From Piscicola geometra (lineage: Eukaryota; Annelida; Clitellata; Hirudinida; Piscicolidae), in assembly GCA_943735955.1 (NCBI GenBank), contig OX030966.1, forward strand, positions 128,501-192,500: DNA of 64,000 bases. Reading direction: 5' to 3'. This document shows positions 1-11,413 of the stretch, piece after piece. The translations under genes were made by a program, and so were the position numbers. A model generated the notes under the pieces. The model did no database searches. It had not been told where the DNA came from and saw only the letters and a list, made by a program, of their open reading frames with translations. How positions within the stretch are numbered: the stretch's first letter is position 1; every line of letters starts with the position of its first letter.

Positions 1-1116
<1,116 letters not shown>

Positions 1117-1271
1117 ACGTATCAAGTCAAACTCAAAGCGCCTCACTACAAAAGCCTGTTTCTGAGAGCATAAACGAAGTAGTGGGACTCATCATGTTCG
1201 AGTGTGGTCTCGAGGCGATCTCTTTCGACCTCGCCCAGCGTTTCGGTTACGCCGACACGAGCAACCAAAAA
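1117..1271 (+). CDS. candidate internal exon, unknown protein
   Basis: The segment is unique sequence between the CA tract and the 48-bp minisatellite. It starts after a CACACAG acceptor and stays open for 2 nt plus 51 codons. It ends in phase 0 at a good donor, AAA|GTGAGG. The peptide has a plausible helical stretch (GLIMFECGLEAISFDLAQRF) after a Ser/Gln-rich start. The next candidate exon at 5587 begins in the same phase. I do not recognise the family. The reverse strand is also open here but has no acceptor, so the plus strand is preferred. Exon status is inferred from splice signals and composition only. Confidence 0.45.
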
Positions 1272-4200
1272 GTGAGGATGCAAGAGAGAGTGGGAGTGGG
1301 CATAAAGTGGAAAGAGGAAGTGAGGATGCAAGAGAGAGTGGGAGTGGGCATAAAGTGGAAAGAGGAAGTGAGGATGCAAGAGAGAGTGGGAGTGGGCATA
1401 AAGTGGAAAGAGGAAGTGAGGATGCAAGAGAGAGTGGGAGTGGGCATAAAGTGGAAAGAGGAAGTGAGGATGCAAGAGAGAGTGGGAGTGGGGATAAAGT
1501 GGAAAGAGGAAGTGAGGATGCAAGAGAGAGTGGGAGTGGGGATAAAGTGGAAAGAGGAAGTGAGGATGCAAGAGAGAGTGGGAGTGGGCATAAAGTGGAA
1601 AGAGGAAGTGAGGATGCAAGAGAGAGTGGGAGTGGGGATAAAGTGGAAAGAGGAAGTGAGGATGCAAGAGAGAGTGGGAGTGGGCATAAAGTGGAAAGAG
1701 GAAGTGAGGATGCAAGAGAGAGTGGGAGTGGGCATAAAGTGGAAAGAGGAAGTGAGGATGCAAGAGAGAGTGGGAGTGGGGATAAAGTGGAAAGAGAAAG
1801 TGAGGATGCAAGAGAGAGTGGGAGTGGGCATAAAGTGGAAAGAAGAAGTGAGGATGCAAGAGAGAGTGGGAGTGGGCATAAAGTGGAAAGAGGAAGTGAG
1901 GATGCAAGAGAGAGTGGGAGTGGGGATGCAAGAGAGAGTGGGAGTGGGGATAAAGTGGAAAGAGGAAGTGATGATGCAAGAGAGAGTGGGAGTGGGCATA
2001 AAGTGGAAAGAGGAAGTGAGGATGCAAGAGAGAGTGGGAGTGGGGATGCAAGAGAGAGTGGGAGTGGGGATAAAGTGGAAAGAGGAAGTGATGATGCAAG
2101 AGAGAGTGGGAGTGGGCATAAAGTGGAAAGAGGAAGTGAGGATGCAAGAGAGAGTGGGAGGGGCATAAAGTGGAAAGAGGGAGTGAGGATGCAAGAGAGA
2201 GTGGGAGTGGGGATGCAAGAGAGAGTGGGAGTGGGGATAAAGTGGAAAGAGGAAGTGATGATGCAAGAGAGAGTGGGAGTGGGGATAAAGTGGAAAGAGG
2301 AAGTGAGGATGCAAGAGAGAGTGGGAGTGGGGATAAAGTGGAAAGAGAAAGTGAGGATGCAAGAGAGAGTGGGAGTGGGCATAAAGTGGAAAGAGAAAGT
2401 GAGGATGCAAGAGAGAGTGGGAGTGGGCATAAAGTGGAAAGAGGAAGTGAGGATGCAAGAGAGAGTGGGAGTGGGGATAAAGTGGAAAGAGGAAGTGAGG
2501 ATGCAAGAGAGAGTGGGAGTGGGGATGAAGTGGAAAGAGGAAGTGAGGATGCAAGAGAGAGTGGGAGTGGGGATAAAGTGGAAAGAGGAAGTGAGGATGC
2601 AAGAGAGAGTGGGAGTGGGGATAAAGTGGAAAGAGGAAGTGAGGATGCAAGAGAGAGTGGGAGTGGGGATAAAGTGGAAAGAGAAAGTGAGGATGCAAGA
2701 GAGAGTGGGAGTGGGCATAAAGTGGAAAGAAGAAGTGAGGATGCAAGAGAGAGTGGGAGTGGGCATAAAGTGGAAAGAGGAAGTGAGGATGCAAGAGAGA
2801 GTGGGAGGGGCATAAAGTGGAAAGAGGGAGTGAGGATGCAAGAGAGAGTGGGAGTGGGGATGCAAGAGAGAGTGGGAGTGGGGATAAAGTGGAAAGAGGA
2901 AGTGAGGATGCAAGAGAGAGTGGGAGTGGGCATAAAGTGGAAAGAGGAAGTGAGGATGCAAGAGAGAGTGGGAGTGGGGATAAAGTGGAAAGAGGAAGTG
3001 AGGATGCAAGAGAGAGTGGGAGTGGGCATAAAGTGGAAAGAGGAAGTGAGGATGCAAGAGAGAGTGGGAGTGGGCATAAAGTGGAAAGAGGAAGTGAGGA
3101 TGCAAGAGAGAGTGGGAGTGGGCATAAAGTGGAAAGAGGAAGTGAGGATGCAAGAGAGAGTGGGAGTGGGGATAAAGTGGAAAGAGGAAGTGAGGATGCA
3201 AGAGAGAGTGGGAGTGGGCATAAAGTGGAAAGAGGAAGTGAGGATGCAAGAGAGAGTGGGAGTGGGCATAAAGTGGAAAGAGGAAGTGAGGATGCAAGAG
3301 AGAGTGGGAGTGGGAATAAAGTGGAAAGAGGAAGTGAGGATGCAAGAGAGAGTGGGAGTGGGGATAAAGTGGAAAGAGAAAGTGAGGATGCAAGAGAGAG
3401 TGGGAGTGGGCATAAAGTGGAAAGAAGAAGTGAGGATGCAAGAGAGAGTGGGAGTGGGCATAAAGTGGAAAGAGGAAGTGAGGATGCAAGAGAGAGTGGG
3501 AGGGGCATAAAGTGGAAAGAGGGAGTGAGGATGCAAGAGAGAGTGGGAGTGGGGATGCAAGAGAGAGTGGGAGTGGGGATAAAGTGGAAAGAGGAAGTGA
3601 GGATGCAAGAGAGAGTGGGAGTGGGCATAAAGTGGAAAGAGGAAGTGAGGATGCAAGAGAGAGTGGGAGTGGGGATAAAGTGGAAAGAGGAAGTGAGGAT
3701 GCAAGAGAGAGTGGGAGTGGGGATGCAAGAGAGAGTGGGAGTGGGGATAAAGTGGAAAGAGGAAGTGAGGATGCAAGAGAGAGTGGGAGTGGGGATAAAG
3801 TGGAAAGAGGAAGTGAGGATGCAAGAGAGAGTGGGAGTGGGCATAAAGTGGAAAGAGGAAGTGAGGATGCAAGAGAGAGTGGGAGTGGGGATAAAGTGGA
3901 AAGAGGAAGTGAGGATGCAAGAGAGAGTGGGAGTGGGCATAAAGTGGAAAGAGGAAGTGAGGATGCAAGAGAGAGTGGGAGTGGGGATAAAGTGGAAAGA
4001 GGAAGTGAGGATGCAAGAGAGAGTGGGAGTGGGGATAAAGTGGAAAGAGGAAGTGAGGATGCAAGAGAGAGTGGGAGTGGGGATGCAAGAGAGAGTGGGA
4101 GTGGGGATAAAGTGGAAAGAGGAAGTGAGGATGCAAGAGAGAGTGGGAGTGGGGATAAAGTGGAAAGAGGAAGTGAGGATGCAAGAGAGAGTGGGAGTGG

Positions 4201-5550
4201 GGATAAAGTGGAAAGAGGAAGTGATGATGCAAGAGAGAGTGGGAGTGGGCATAAAGTGGAAAGAGGAAGTGAGGATGCAAGAGAGAGTGGGATTGGGGAT
4301 AAAGTGGAAAGAGGAAGTGAGGATGCAAGAGAGAGTGGGAGTGGGGATAAAGTGGAAAGAGGAAGTGAGGATGCAAGAGAGAGTGGGAGTGGGGATAAAG
4401 TGGAAAGAGGAAGTGAGGATGCAAGAGAGAGTGGGAGTGGGGATAAAGTGGAAAGAGGAAGTGAGGATGCAAGAGAGAGTGGGAGTGGGGATAAAGTGGA
4501 AAGAGGAAGTGAGGATGCAAGAGAGAGTGGGAGTGGGCATAAAGTGGAAAGAGGAAGTGAGGATGCAAGAGAGAGTGGGAGTGGGGATGAAGTGGAAAGA
4601 AGAAGTGAGGATGCAAGAGAGAGTGGGAGTGGGGATAAAGTGGAAAGAGGAAGTGAGGATGCAAGAGAGGGTGGGAGTGGGCATAAAGTGGAAAGAGGAA
4701 GTGAGGATGCAAGAGAGGGTGGGAGTGGGCATAAAGTGGAAAGAGGAAGTGAGGATGCAAGAGAGAGTGGGAGTGGGGATAAAGTGGAAAGAGGAAGTGA
4801 GGATGCAAGAGAGAGTGGGAGTGGGCATAAAGTGGAAAGAGGAAGTGAGGATGCAAGAGAGAGTGGGAGTGGGCATAAAGTGGAAAGAGGAAGTGAGGAT
4901 GCAAGAGAGAGTGGGAGTGGGGATAAAGTGGAAAGAGAAAGTGAGGATGCAAGAGAGAGTGGGAGTGGGCATAAAGTGGAAAGAGGAAGTGAGGATGCAA
5001 GAGAGAGTGGGAGTGGGGATGCAAGAGAGAGTGGGAGTGGGGATAAAGTGGAAAGAGGAAGTGAGGATGCAAGAGAGAGTGGGAGTGGGGATGAAGTGGA
5101 AAGAGGAAGTGAGGATGCAAGAGAGAGTGGGAGTGGGGATAAAGTGGAAAGAGGAAGTGAGGATGCAAGAGAGAGTGGGATTGGGGATAAAGTGGAAAGA
5201 GGAAGTGAGGATGCAAGAGAGAGTGGGAGTGGGGATAAAGTGGAAAGAGGAAGTGAGGATGCAAGAGAGAGTGGGAGTGGGGATGAAGTGGAAAGAGGGA
5301 GTGAGGATGCAAGAGAGAGTGGGAGTGGGGATAAAGTGGAAAGAGGAAGTGAGGATGCAAGAGAGAGTGGGAGTGGGCATAAAGTGGAAAGAGGAAGTGA
5401 GGATGCAAGAGAGAGTGGGAGTGGGCATAAAGTGGAAAGAGGAAGTGAGGATGCAAGAGAGAGTGGGAGTGGGCATGAAGTGGAAAGAGGAAGTGAGGAT
5501 GCAAGAGAGAGTGGGAGTGGGCATAAAGTGGAAAGAGGAAGTGAGGATAA
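1272..5550. repeat. 48-bp minisatellite, about 89 copies
   Basis: The tandem unit is 48 bp: GTGAGGATGCAAGAGAGAGT, then a GGGAGTGGG(C/G)ATAAAGTGG part, then AAAGAGGAA. Variation is mostly at one C/G position. Some copies have an extra 24-bp half unit, and three copies lack one base (near 2160, 2811 and 3502). Higher-order duplication is visible: a 120-bp block is repeated at 1921 and 2041, and the one-base-deleted copies recur about every 650-690 bp. The unit length is a multiple of three and lacks stops in most frames, so giant open frames exist on both strands; they are side effects. The array would be the intron between the exons at 1117-1271 and 5587-5634. Confidence 0.97.
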
Positions 5551-5586
5551 AAAGGGGAAGGATGGACAGAGTTCAAGGCGTTCTAG

Positions 5587-5634
5587 CGGGGCACTCCAGT
5601 GGACTTCAAGGAGCCGTTGCAGAGGTTCATCCAG
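5587..5634 (+). CDS. candidate 16-codon exon, unknown protein
   Basis: This short unique segment separates the 48-bp array from the purine array. After the acceptor GTTCTAG it reads 16 codons in phase 0 (RGTPVDFKEPLQRFIQ) and ends at a donor, CAG|GTGGCG. Its phase matches the exon at 1117-1271. The acceptor has no pyrimidine tract, which weakens the call. The function is unknown. Confidence 0.35.
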
Positions 5635-5651
5635 GTGGCGAGTGCCTCGGA

Positions 5652-6890
5652 GGGAAAGAGGAGGAGGAGGAGGTGGAGGAGGAGAGGGAGAAGAAGAGGA
5701 GTGAGAGAGGAGTGAGAGAGGAGGGAGGAGGTGGAGGAGGAGAGGAAGAAGAAGAGGAGAAGGAGTGAAAGAGGAGGGAGGAGGTGGAGGAGGAGAGGGA
5801 GAAGAAGAGGAGCAGGAGTGAAAGAGGAGGGAGGAGGTGGAGGAGGAGAGGGAGAAGAAGAGGAGGAGGAGTGAAAGAGGAGGAGAGGGAGAAGAAGAGG
5901 AGGAGAAGTGAAAGAGGAGGGAGGAGGTGGAGGAGGAGAGGGAGAAGAAGAGGAGGAGGAGTGAAAGAGGAGGGAGGAGGTGGAGGAGGAGAGGGAGAAG
6001 AAGAGGAAGAGGAGTGAAAGAGGAGGAGGAGGTGGAGGAGGAGAGGGAGAAGAAGAGGAGGAGGAGTGAAAGAGGAGGGAGGAGGTGGAGGAGGAGAGGG
6101 AGAAGAAGAGGAGGAGGAGTGAAAAAGGAGGAGGAGGTGGAGGAGGAGAGGGAGAAGAAGAGGAAGAGGAGTGAAAGAGGAGGAGGAGGAGGTGGAGGAG
6201 GAGAGGGAGAAGAAGAGGAGTGAGAGAGGAGTGAGAGAAGAGGGAGGAGGTGGAGGAGGGTAGGGAGAAGAAGAGGAGCAGGAGTGAAAGAGGAGGGAGG
6301 AGGTGGAGGAGGAGAGGAAGAAGAAGAGGAGGAGGAGTGAAAGAGGAGGAGAGGGAGAAGAAGAGGAGGAGAAGTGAAAGAGGAGGGAGGAGGTGGAGGA
6401 GGAGAGGGAGAAGAAGAGGAGGAGGAGTGAAAGAGGAGGGAGGAGGTGGAGGAGGAGAGGGAGAAGAAGAGGAAGAGGAGTGAAAGAGGAGGAGGAGGTG
6501 GAGGAGGAGAGGGAGAAGAAGAGGAGGAGGAGTGAAAGAGGAGGGAGGAGGTGGAGGAGGAGAGGGAGAAGAAGAGGAGGAGGAGTGAAAGAGGAGGAGG
6601 AGGTGGAGGAGGAGAGGGAGAAGAAGAGGAAGAGGAGTGAAAGAGGAGGAGGAGGTGGAGGAGGAGAGGGAGAAGAAGAGGAGGAGGAGTGAAAGAGGAG
6701 GGAGGAGGTGGAGGAGGAGAGGGAGAAGAAGAGGAGGAGGAGTGAAAGAGGAGGAGGAGGTGGAGGAGGAGAGGGAGAAGAAGAGGAGGAGGAGTGAAAG
6801 AGGAGGGAGGAGGTGAAGGAGGAGAGGGAGAAGAAGAGAAGGAGGAGTGAAAGAGGAGGGAGGAGGTGGAGGAGGAGAGGAAGAAGAGGC
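5652..6890. repeat. polypurine minisatellite (about 53-bp units)
   Basis: About 1.2 kb in which the plus strand is almost only G and A apart from recurring GT or TG steps. The unit resembles GTGAAAGAGGAGGGAGGAGG, then a TGGAGGAGGAGAGGGAGA part, then AGAAGAGG. A higher-order period of about 466-519 bp is marked by a shared short unit (5871 and 6337) and an AGCAGG variant (5811 and 6277). Long open frames on both strands are by-products of the purine bias. Confidence 0.95.
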
Positions 6891-7530
6891 CTGATGAAGC
6901 AATGAAGGTGGTGAAGGACAGGAGTATAAGGAAGATAAATTTTGATGAAGAAAACTTGGAGGAGGAGGATGTTGTCCATTCGAATGAGGTGAGTCTTGAA
7001 AAGAAGAAAGTGGTGGTTGGAGAGGAGAAGGAGGTGAAAAAAAAAAGAAGGTGGGGAAGAAGGTTTGCAAAATGTCAGTGTCAACCAACAGCAGTTTTTG
7101 CGTCCACCTCTTCGAAACTGACACTCCTTCCCTGCCAAACGTCAGAAAGGGCAAGAATGGAAAAGTTCTAAGAGCAGCTCCTAACCAAAGGGAGACCAAG
7201 AAGGCGGGAAAGGTCGTTAAGCGGAAGGGCTCGGAGAGAGTGTTTGTCGATAAGGAGAAAGAAGTAAAAAAAGAGAAAAAAAGAAAGATGCTTCGTTGAG
7301 GGCTGCTGAGTTTAAGGAAGATGAGTGTGATGATGTGTTTGGTGCTGATGGGGAGGAGGAGGAGGCAAAGCCGGTGCTCAAGAAAAACAAAAAGATTGTC
7401 AAAAAAAAGGGGGAACGGACAAAAAGCCTCTCGGACAAAAAGCCTTCGGATAAAATACCTTCTACAAAAAGCCTCCCGGAAAAAAAACCTCTTGGAGAAA
7501 AAGCCTCTCGGAGAAAAAGTCTCCTTGTTA
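6891..7530 (+). pseudogene. Lys/Glu-rich coding remnant
   Basis: After the purine array the plus strand reads a charged peptide (DEAMKVVKDRSIRKINFDEE and on) up to a GAG|GTGAGT donor-like site at 6988. Reading continues to a run of ten or so A near 7037, where the coherent frame shifts to one with FCVHLFETDTPSLPNVRKGK and then KKAGKVVKRKGSERVFVDKE. A second A-rich slip near 7280 moves it to DECDDVFGADGEEEEAKP. The last 100 bp (7430-7530) are a 16-bp repeat giving KK/EK-rich peptide. The composition suggests a nucleolar-type basic tail, but the family is not recognised. It may be the end of the gene at 1117-5634, or a decayed copy; the two frame slips could also be homopolymer sequencing errors. 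Confidence 0.35.
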
Positions 7531-7539
7531 ATATTTTAG

Positions 7540-8721
7540 TTTAAATAAAACGGACTTTTTATATAAAAAAACGGATTTTTTTATAGATTCGTGTCACAAT
7601 TTTTTTATAGATTCGTGTCACAATTTTTAAATAAATAAAACGGATTATATTTTTGAAAAATTAAATAATTAAAACGACTTATAATTATAACGGACTTTAT
7701 TTTTTTATAGATTCGTTTCACAATTTTAAATAAATAAAACGGATTATATTTTTTTAAAATACATAACTAAAACGATTCATCAAATACAATACAAATTATT
7801 GGTAAACGGATAAAAAGTCTTCAGAATAAAAAGTCTTCAGGACAAAAAATTTTCAAAAAAACAATTTTTAAGGAAAAATAATCACGATCGAGAACCAGCA
7901 GAAAACCTAATGATTAAAGTGAGGAATCAACAAAAACCAAGTCAAATTTATTCAAATGCTATTTCCAGATTGAAAAAAAAATTAAGCAAAAATTAGATAA
8001 AAGTATGAAATTTCAATCTTTTAGTTTTAAGGATCACGTATTCTTCCTTAAACATTATTTCTTTATGGTTAAAGTGACGAAACAACAACAGCCAAGTCAA
8101 ATTTATTCAAATGCTATTTCGAGATTGAACGAAGAAAATATAGCAAAAACTAGATAAAAGTATCACATTTTATTCTATAAGTCTTAAGGATCACGTATTA
8201 ATCACGTATTTTTCCTTAAAATTTAATTTTTTGAAGATTTTTTTTTTGAAAACTTTTTATTTTGAAGACTTTTTATCCTGAATACTTTTTATTCTAAAGA
8301 CTTTTTATCTTGAAGACTTTTTATCCTGAAGACATTTTATCTTGAAGACTTTTCATCCTGAAGACTTTTTATCTTGAAGACTTTTTATTCTGAAGAATTT
8401 TATCTTGAAGATTTTTTATCCTGAAGACTTTTTATCCTGAAAACTTTTTATCCTGAAGACTTTTTATCCTGAAGACTTTTATCTTGAAGACTTTTTATCC
8501 TGAAGACTTTTTATCCATTTACCAATAATTTGTATTGTATTTGATAAATTAAAGTTCGTTTTAATTATGTATTAAAAAAAATAGTCCGTTTTATTTATTT
8601 AAAATTGTGAAAAGAATCTATTAAAAAAATAAAGTCCGTTATAGTTATAATTATAGTTCGTTTTAATTATGTAATTTTTAAAAATTATAGTTTGTTTTAT
8701 TTATTTAAAATTGTGACACGA
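7540..8721. mobile_element. fold-back element with long inverted arms
   Basis: The left arm (about 7600-7870) is the reverse complement of the right arm (about 8500-8721). Matching markers are TTCGTGTCACAATTTTT at 7612 against AAAATTGTGACACGAA at 8706, and GGTAAACGGATAAAAAGTCT at 7800 against its complement near 8505. The centre lies near 8161. The spacer holds two copies of a roughly 157-bp block (from 7912 and 8069, sharing CCAAGTCAAATTTATTCAAA). There is no open frame, so it is a non-autonomous fold-back or MITE-like element. Its right end abuts the 3' tail of the minus-strand LINE at 8722. Confidence 0.7.
8262..8516. repeat. 16/17-bp minisatellite in one fold-back arm
   Basis: About 15 copies of TTTTTATCCTGAAGAC with T/C variation. 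The opposite arm has only two copies (7805-7845), so the array expanded on one side only. Confidence 0.85.
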
Positions 8722-10325
8722 AATCAATCAATAAATCAATCACTAATAATTTTTATAGCGCCCTTTACTAAGCGCACAAAAGCGCTCAGCCATCACGTTC
8801 CGAACAAGTACGTCTTCAGGCCTCGACGGATAGTTATGAGTGACTTAGTTGAAGTTAAAGAAGAAGGTAAAGAATTCCATAAAAGAGGACCACAGTAAGA
8901 AAAAGAACGTTTAGCAAAAGAGTGTTTAACTGGAAAACGAAAAGAACGATTAAAGGTGGATGATCTTAGACCAGATTTAGGGGATTGTTTAATTAGATTT
9001 TTAAGATAGATTGGAGCATTAGAGTTATGAATTTTAAACATATTTAAACATATTTTAAAAGTCACTCTAGATCTCAAAGGTAACCAATGTAACAAACGAA
9101 GATAAGGAGAAATGTGAGAAAACTTAGGAGCACGAGCTACAAGACGAGCAGCACAATTAAAGGTTTTATTTAGAGAAGCTAAAGTAGTATCAGGGAGACC
9201 ATAGTAAAGAGAGTTGCAATAATCAATCCTGGAGAGAACTAGAGAAGATACAAGAAGTTGCAAGGTAGGATCATCGAGAAAAGGAAGAAGCTGTTTAATA
9301 CGACGAATGTGGAAGTAACAAGATTTAGAGACAGATAGAATTTGAAGAGCTAAAGACAAGTTAAAATCAAAAATAAAACCAAGGCTACAAATGGAAGAGG
9401 AAGGGTTTAGAGAGAGTGAAGAGGCGGGAGGCAAAACTAAAGAAGGAAGAGATAGTAAAGACTTTGATTTTTTATTGAAATATATGAGTTCAAATTTGTC
9501 CGGATTAAGTTTGAGAAACATAGAAGAAGCCCAAGAGATTATAGATTGAAGACAGAGAGTTATTTTATTAACAGTAAGGTCAAGAGAAGAGTCAGTGAAA
9601 GATTTATAAATATAGGAGTCGTCAGCATAAATTTGACTGTTTAAAAAAGATGAAAAAATTATATTAGGTAGTTCCGAAGTATAAAGAATAAAAATTAAGG
9701 GACCAAGGATTGAGCCCTGTGGAACACCATAAGATAAAGAAACAGAAGAAGAACGAGAAGATTCTATTGATACATAGGAAGTTCGCTCAGAAAGGTAGGA
9801 TTTAAGCCAGATAAGAGAGGAACCAGAAATATTAAAGGAAGAGTCTAAAACATTTAATAAAAGCGTATGGTCGACAGTATCAAAAGCAGCTGAAAAGTCA
9901 AGGCATAAAAGAAGAGAAGAGGCATTAGAATCAGAAGTTAAAATAAGGTCATTATAGAGTTTAAGTAAAGCAGTTTCAGTGGAGTGGCCAATTCTGAAAC
10001 CAGATTGAGAGGAAGGAAGAAGTGAGTTTTTTTCTAGATAGAAGGTTAATTGTTGAGAAATAACTTTTTCAAGGACCTTAGAAAGAAAGGAAAGGTTAGA
10101 TACAGGTCTATAACTGGATAAGGATGCAGGATCAAGAAAATGCTTCTTAATTGCAGGAATGATAAATGAAGATTTGAGGGCAGACGGAAATTAAGATGTA
10201 GACAAAGATAAGTTAACCAAATCCAGAACAATAGGATAGAATAAAAAAGAGAGTTATTTAAAAAGGGTTGTAGGAATAAGATCTAGAGAACAAGAAGTGG
10301 GAGACATAGAATTAATTATATTTGT
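8722..10325 (-). mobile_element. CR1/L2-like LINE, 5'-truncated
   Basis: A minus-strand non-LTR retrotransposon. Its 3' end lies at 8722-8790, with an ATCAATCA-type tail (TGATTGAT on the sense strand) and a GCGCTTTTG/TAAAGGGCGC hairpin. Upstream is an RT frame. The 5' end fades near 10325 in an AT-rich stretch. A related copy flanks the hAT at 47671-48748. Confidence 0.85.
8793..10231 (-). pseudogene. LINE reverse transcriptase (C-terminal two thirds)
   Basis: Read on the minus strand, the frame carries the usual non-LTR RT landmarks in order: a YRPVSNLSFLSKVLEKVI block, FSAAFDTVDH, SYGVPQGSILGP, and the catalytic box YADDS. A long C-terminal domain follows, ending RGLKTYLFGT before the stop at 8793. 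The section from 9521 to the stop begins with Met. Upstream the frame stays open into the RT core without a Met. A frame slip near 10195 separates the most N-terminal part. There is no endonuclease domain, so this is a 5'-truncated dead copy of a CR1/L2-type (jockey superfamily) element. Confidence 0.85.
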
Positions 10326-10485
10326 TAATTTTATTTAAATAGACTTTCTCAATTATTTATTATTCATTTTCATTGTTTTAGTGATTTACACCGCCCCCAC
10401 CACTCTTTACCACCACCCACCATTCCAACATTCATCGTAGAGACCAACCGAAATAATTATTTTCATTTCGGCGGAAACCGAAATT

Positions 10486-11413
10486 GGTTGTTAGCATTCA
10501 TCCATCTCGTGAGATGATGATAGCGCTCGGTCGCCCTTGTTCTTATACAGGGTGACAATCTTGGCATTGCGCATGTCCTGTGGAACTCTACCTTCTCTTC
10601 AACATCGGCAAAGGAGCTTGTGAAGTGGTTCTAGTAGAGACGGTTTACCGCATTTGATTATTTCTGGTGGGATGCCATCGTCTCCTGCTGCTTTTCACTC
10701 TATAAGGCATCAATAGCTTTGCTGAGTTCGTCCATGGCCGGCTCGACATCTAGCTCTTCCAAGACTGGCAAGTCTTCATTAGCGTCCAGTGCTAGCTGAG
10801 TCACAGAGTTTTCTCTGGAATAAAGATCCAGATAGTGTTCGACCCACCTTCCCATTTGCTTGTCTTTGTTTGTGATGGTCTCTCCTGATTTGGACTTTAA
10901 GGGTGCAGTCTTCTTTGCTGACTTGCCTGTTGCATTTTTGATGCCTTCATACATGCTCCTTGCGTTGCCAGCGTCTGACGCTTGTTGAATGTTATTCGCC
11001 AGTTGAAGCCAATAGTCATTTGCGCAGCGTTGAGCCGTCTGCTGGGCCTTTCTTCGGGCAGCTTTCAACTCTTCGAAGGTGGACTGACTCTTGGAGCGCA
11101 ACTTTATCTTTGACGCGATCAGAGAGTGGTCTGTATCGCAATCGGCACTATGGTAAGCTCTGGTGCTGCGGACGTTGTTCAACGAGTTATGCCTGGTGAT
11201 GATCAAGTCCAGTTGATGCCAATGATTTGATCTTGGATGTCTCCAGAACACCTTGTGACATGCTTTGCTCTGGAAGTATGTGTTTGTTACGCACAGGTTG
11301 TGGTAGCAACAGAATTCGAGTAGTCTCTGGCCGTTTTCGTTCATTTTCCCGATGCCATGGTGACCCAGCACATCTGGCTATGAGTCGTGGTCAAAGCCAA
11401 CACGGGCGTTAAA
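10486..11413 (-). mobile_element. RTE-like LINE fragment inserted in the hAT
   Basis: The fragment interrupts the hAT element and is bordered by a 12-bp target duplication, GAAACCGAAATT (10474-10485 and 11414-11425). On the minus strand it holds the C-terminal part of an endonuclease, the linker, and only the first stretch of RT (GDDGIPPEIIKCGKPSLLEP, MRNAKIVTLYKNKGDR). It then jumps directly to a 3' end with GATGGATGAATGCTAAC. It is thus truncated at the 5' end and internally deleted across most of the RT. Confidence 0.8.
10700..11371 (-). pseudogene. LINE endonuclease C-terminus and linker
   Basis: A 223-codon minus-strand frame. Its first third carries the endonuclease C-terminal signature (WRHPRSNHWHQLDLIITR, then DCDTDHSLI, the conserved D-x-D-H-S/L element of APE-type nucleases). 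The rest is the charged linker that precedes RT in RTE-like elements of the type often annotated as craniofacial-development-protein-2-like. The frame stops at 10700, where the RT remnant continues in another frame. It is a truncated copy with no catalytic N-terminus. Confidence 0.8.

Noticed and set aside
1146..1271. Minus-strand terminal exon (VGVTETLGEVERDRLETTLE...)
   Set aside because: Open and plausible in composition but without an acceptor in the adjoining repeat; the plus strand has both acceptor and donor.
1272..5550. CRISPR-like array
   Set aside because: Units are directly adjacent without unique spacers, and the context is animal DNA.
1146..5576. Open frames of 1476, 1425 and 983 codons on both strands
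   Set aside because: They exist because the 48-bp unit is a multiple of three and stop-free in most frames; several frames on both strands are open at once, so none is supported as a protein.
5583..7199. Ser/Leu/Pro-rich minus-strand frames of over 500 codons
   Set aside because: By-product of the polypurine array read as polypyrimidine codons.
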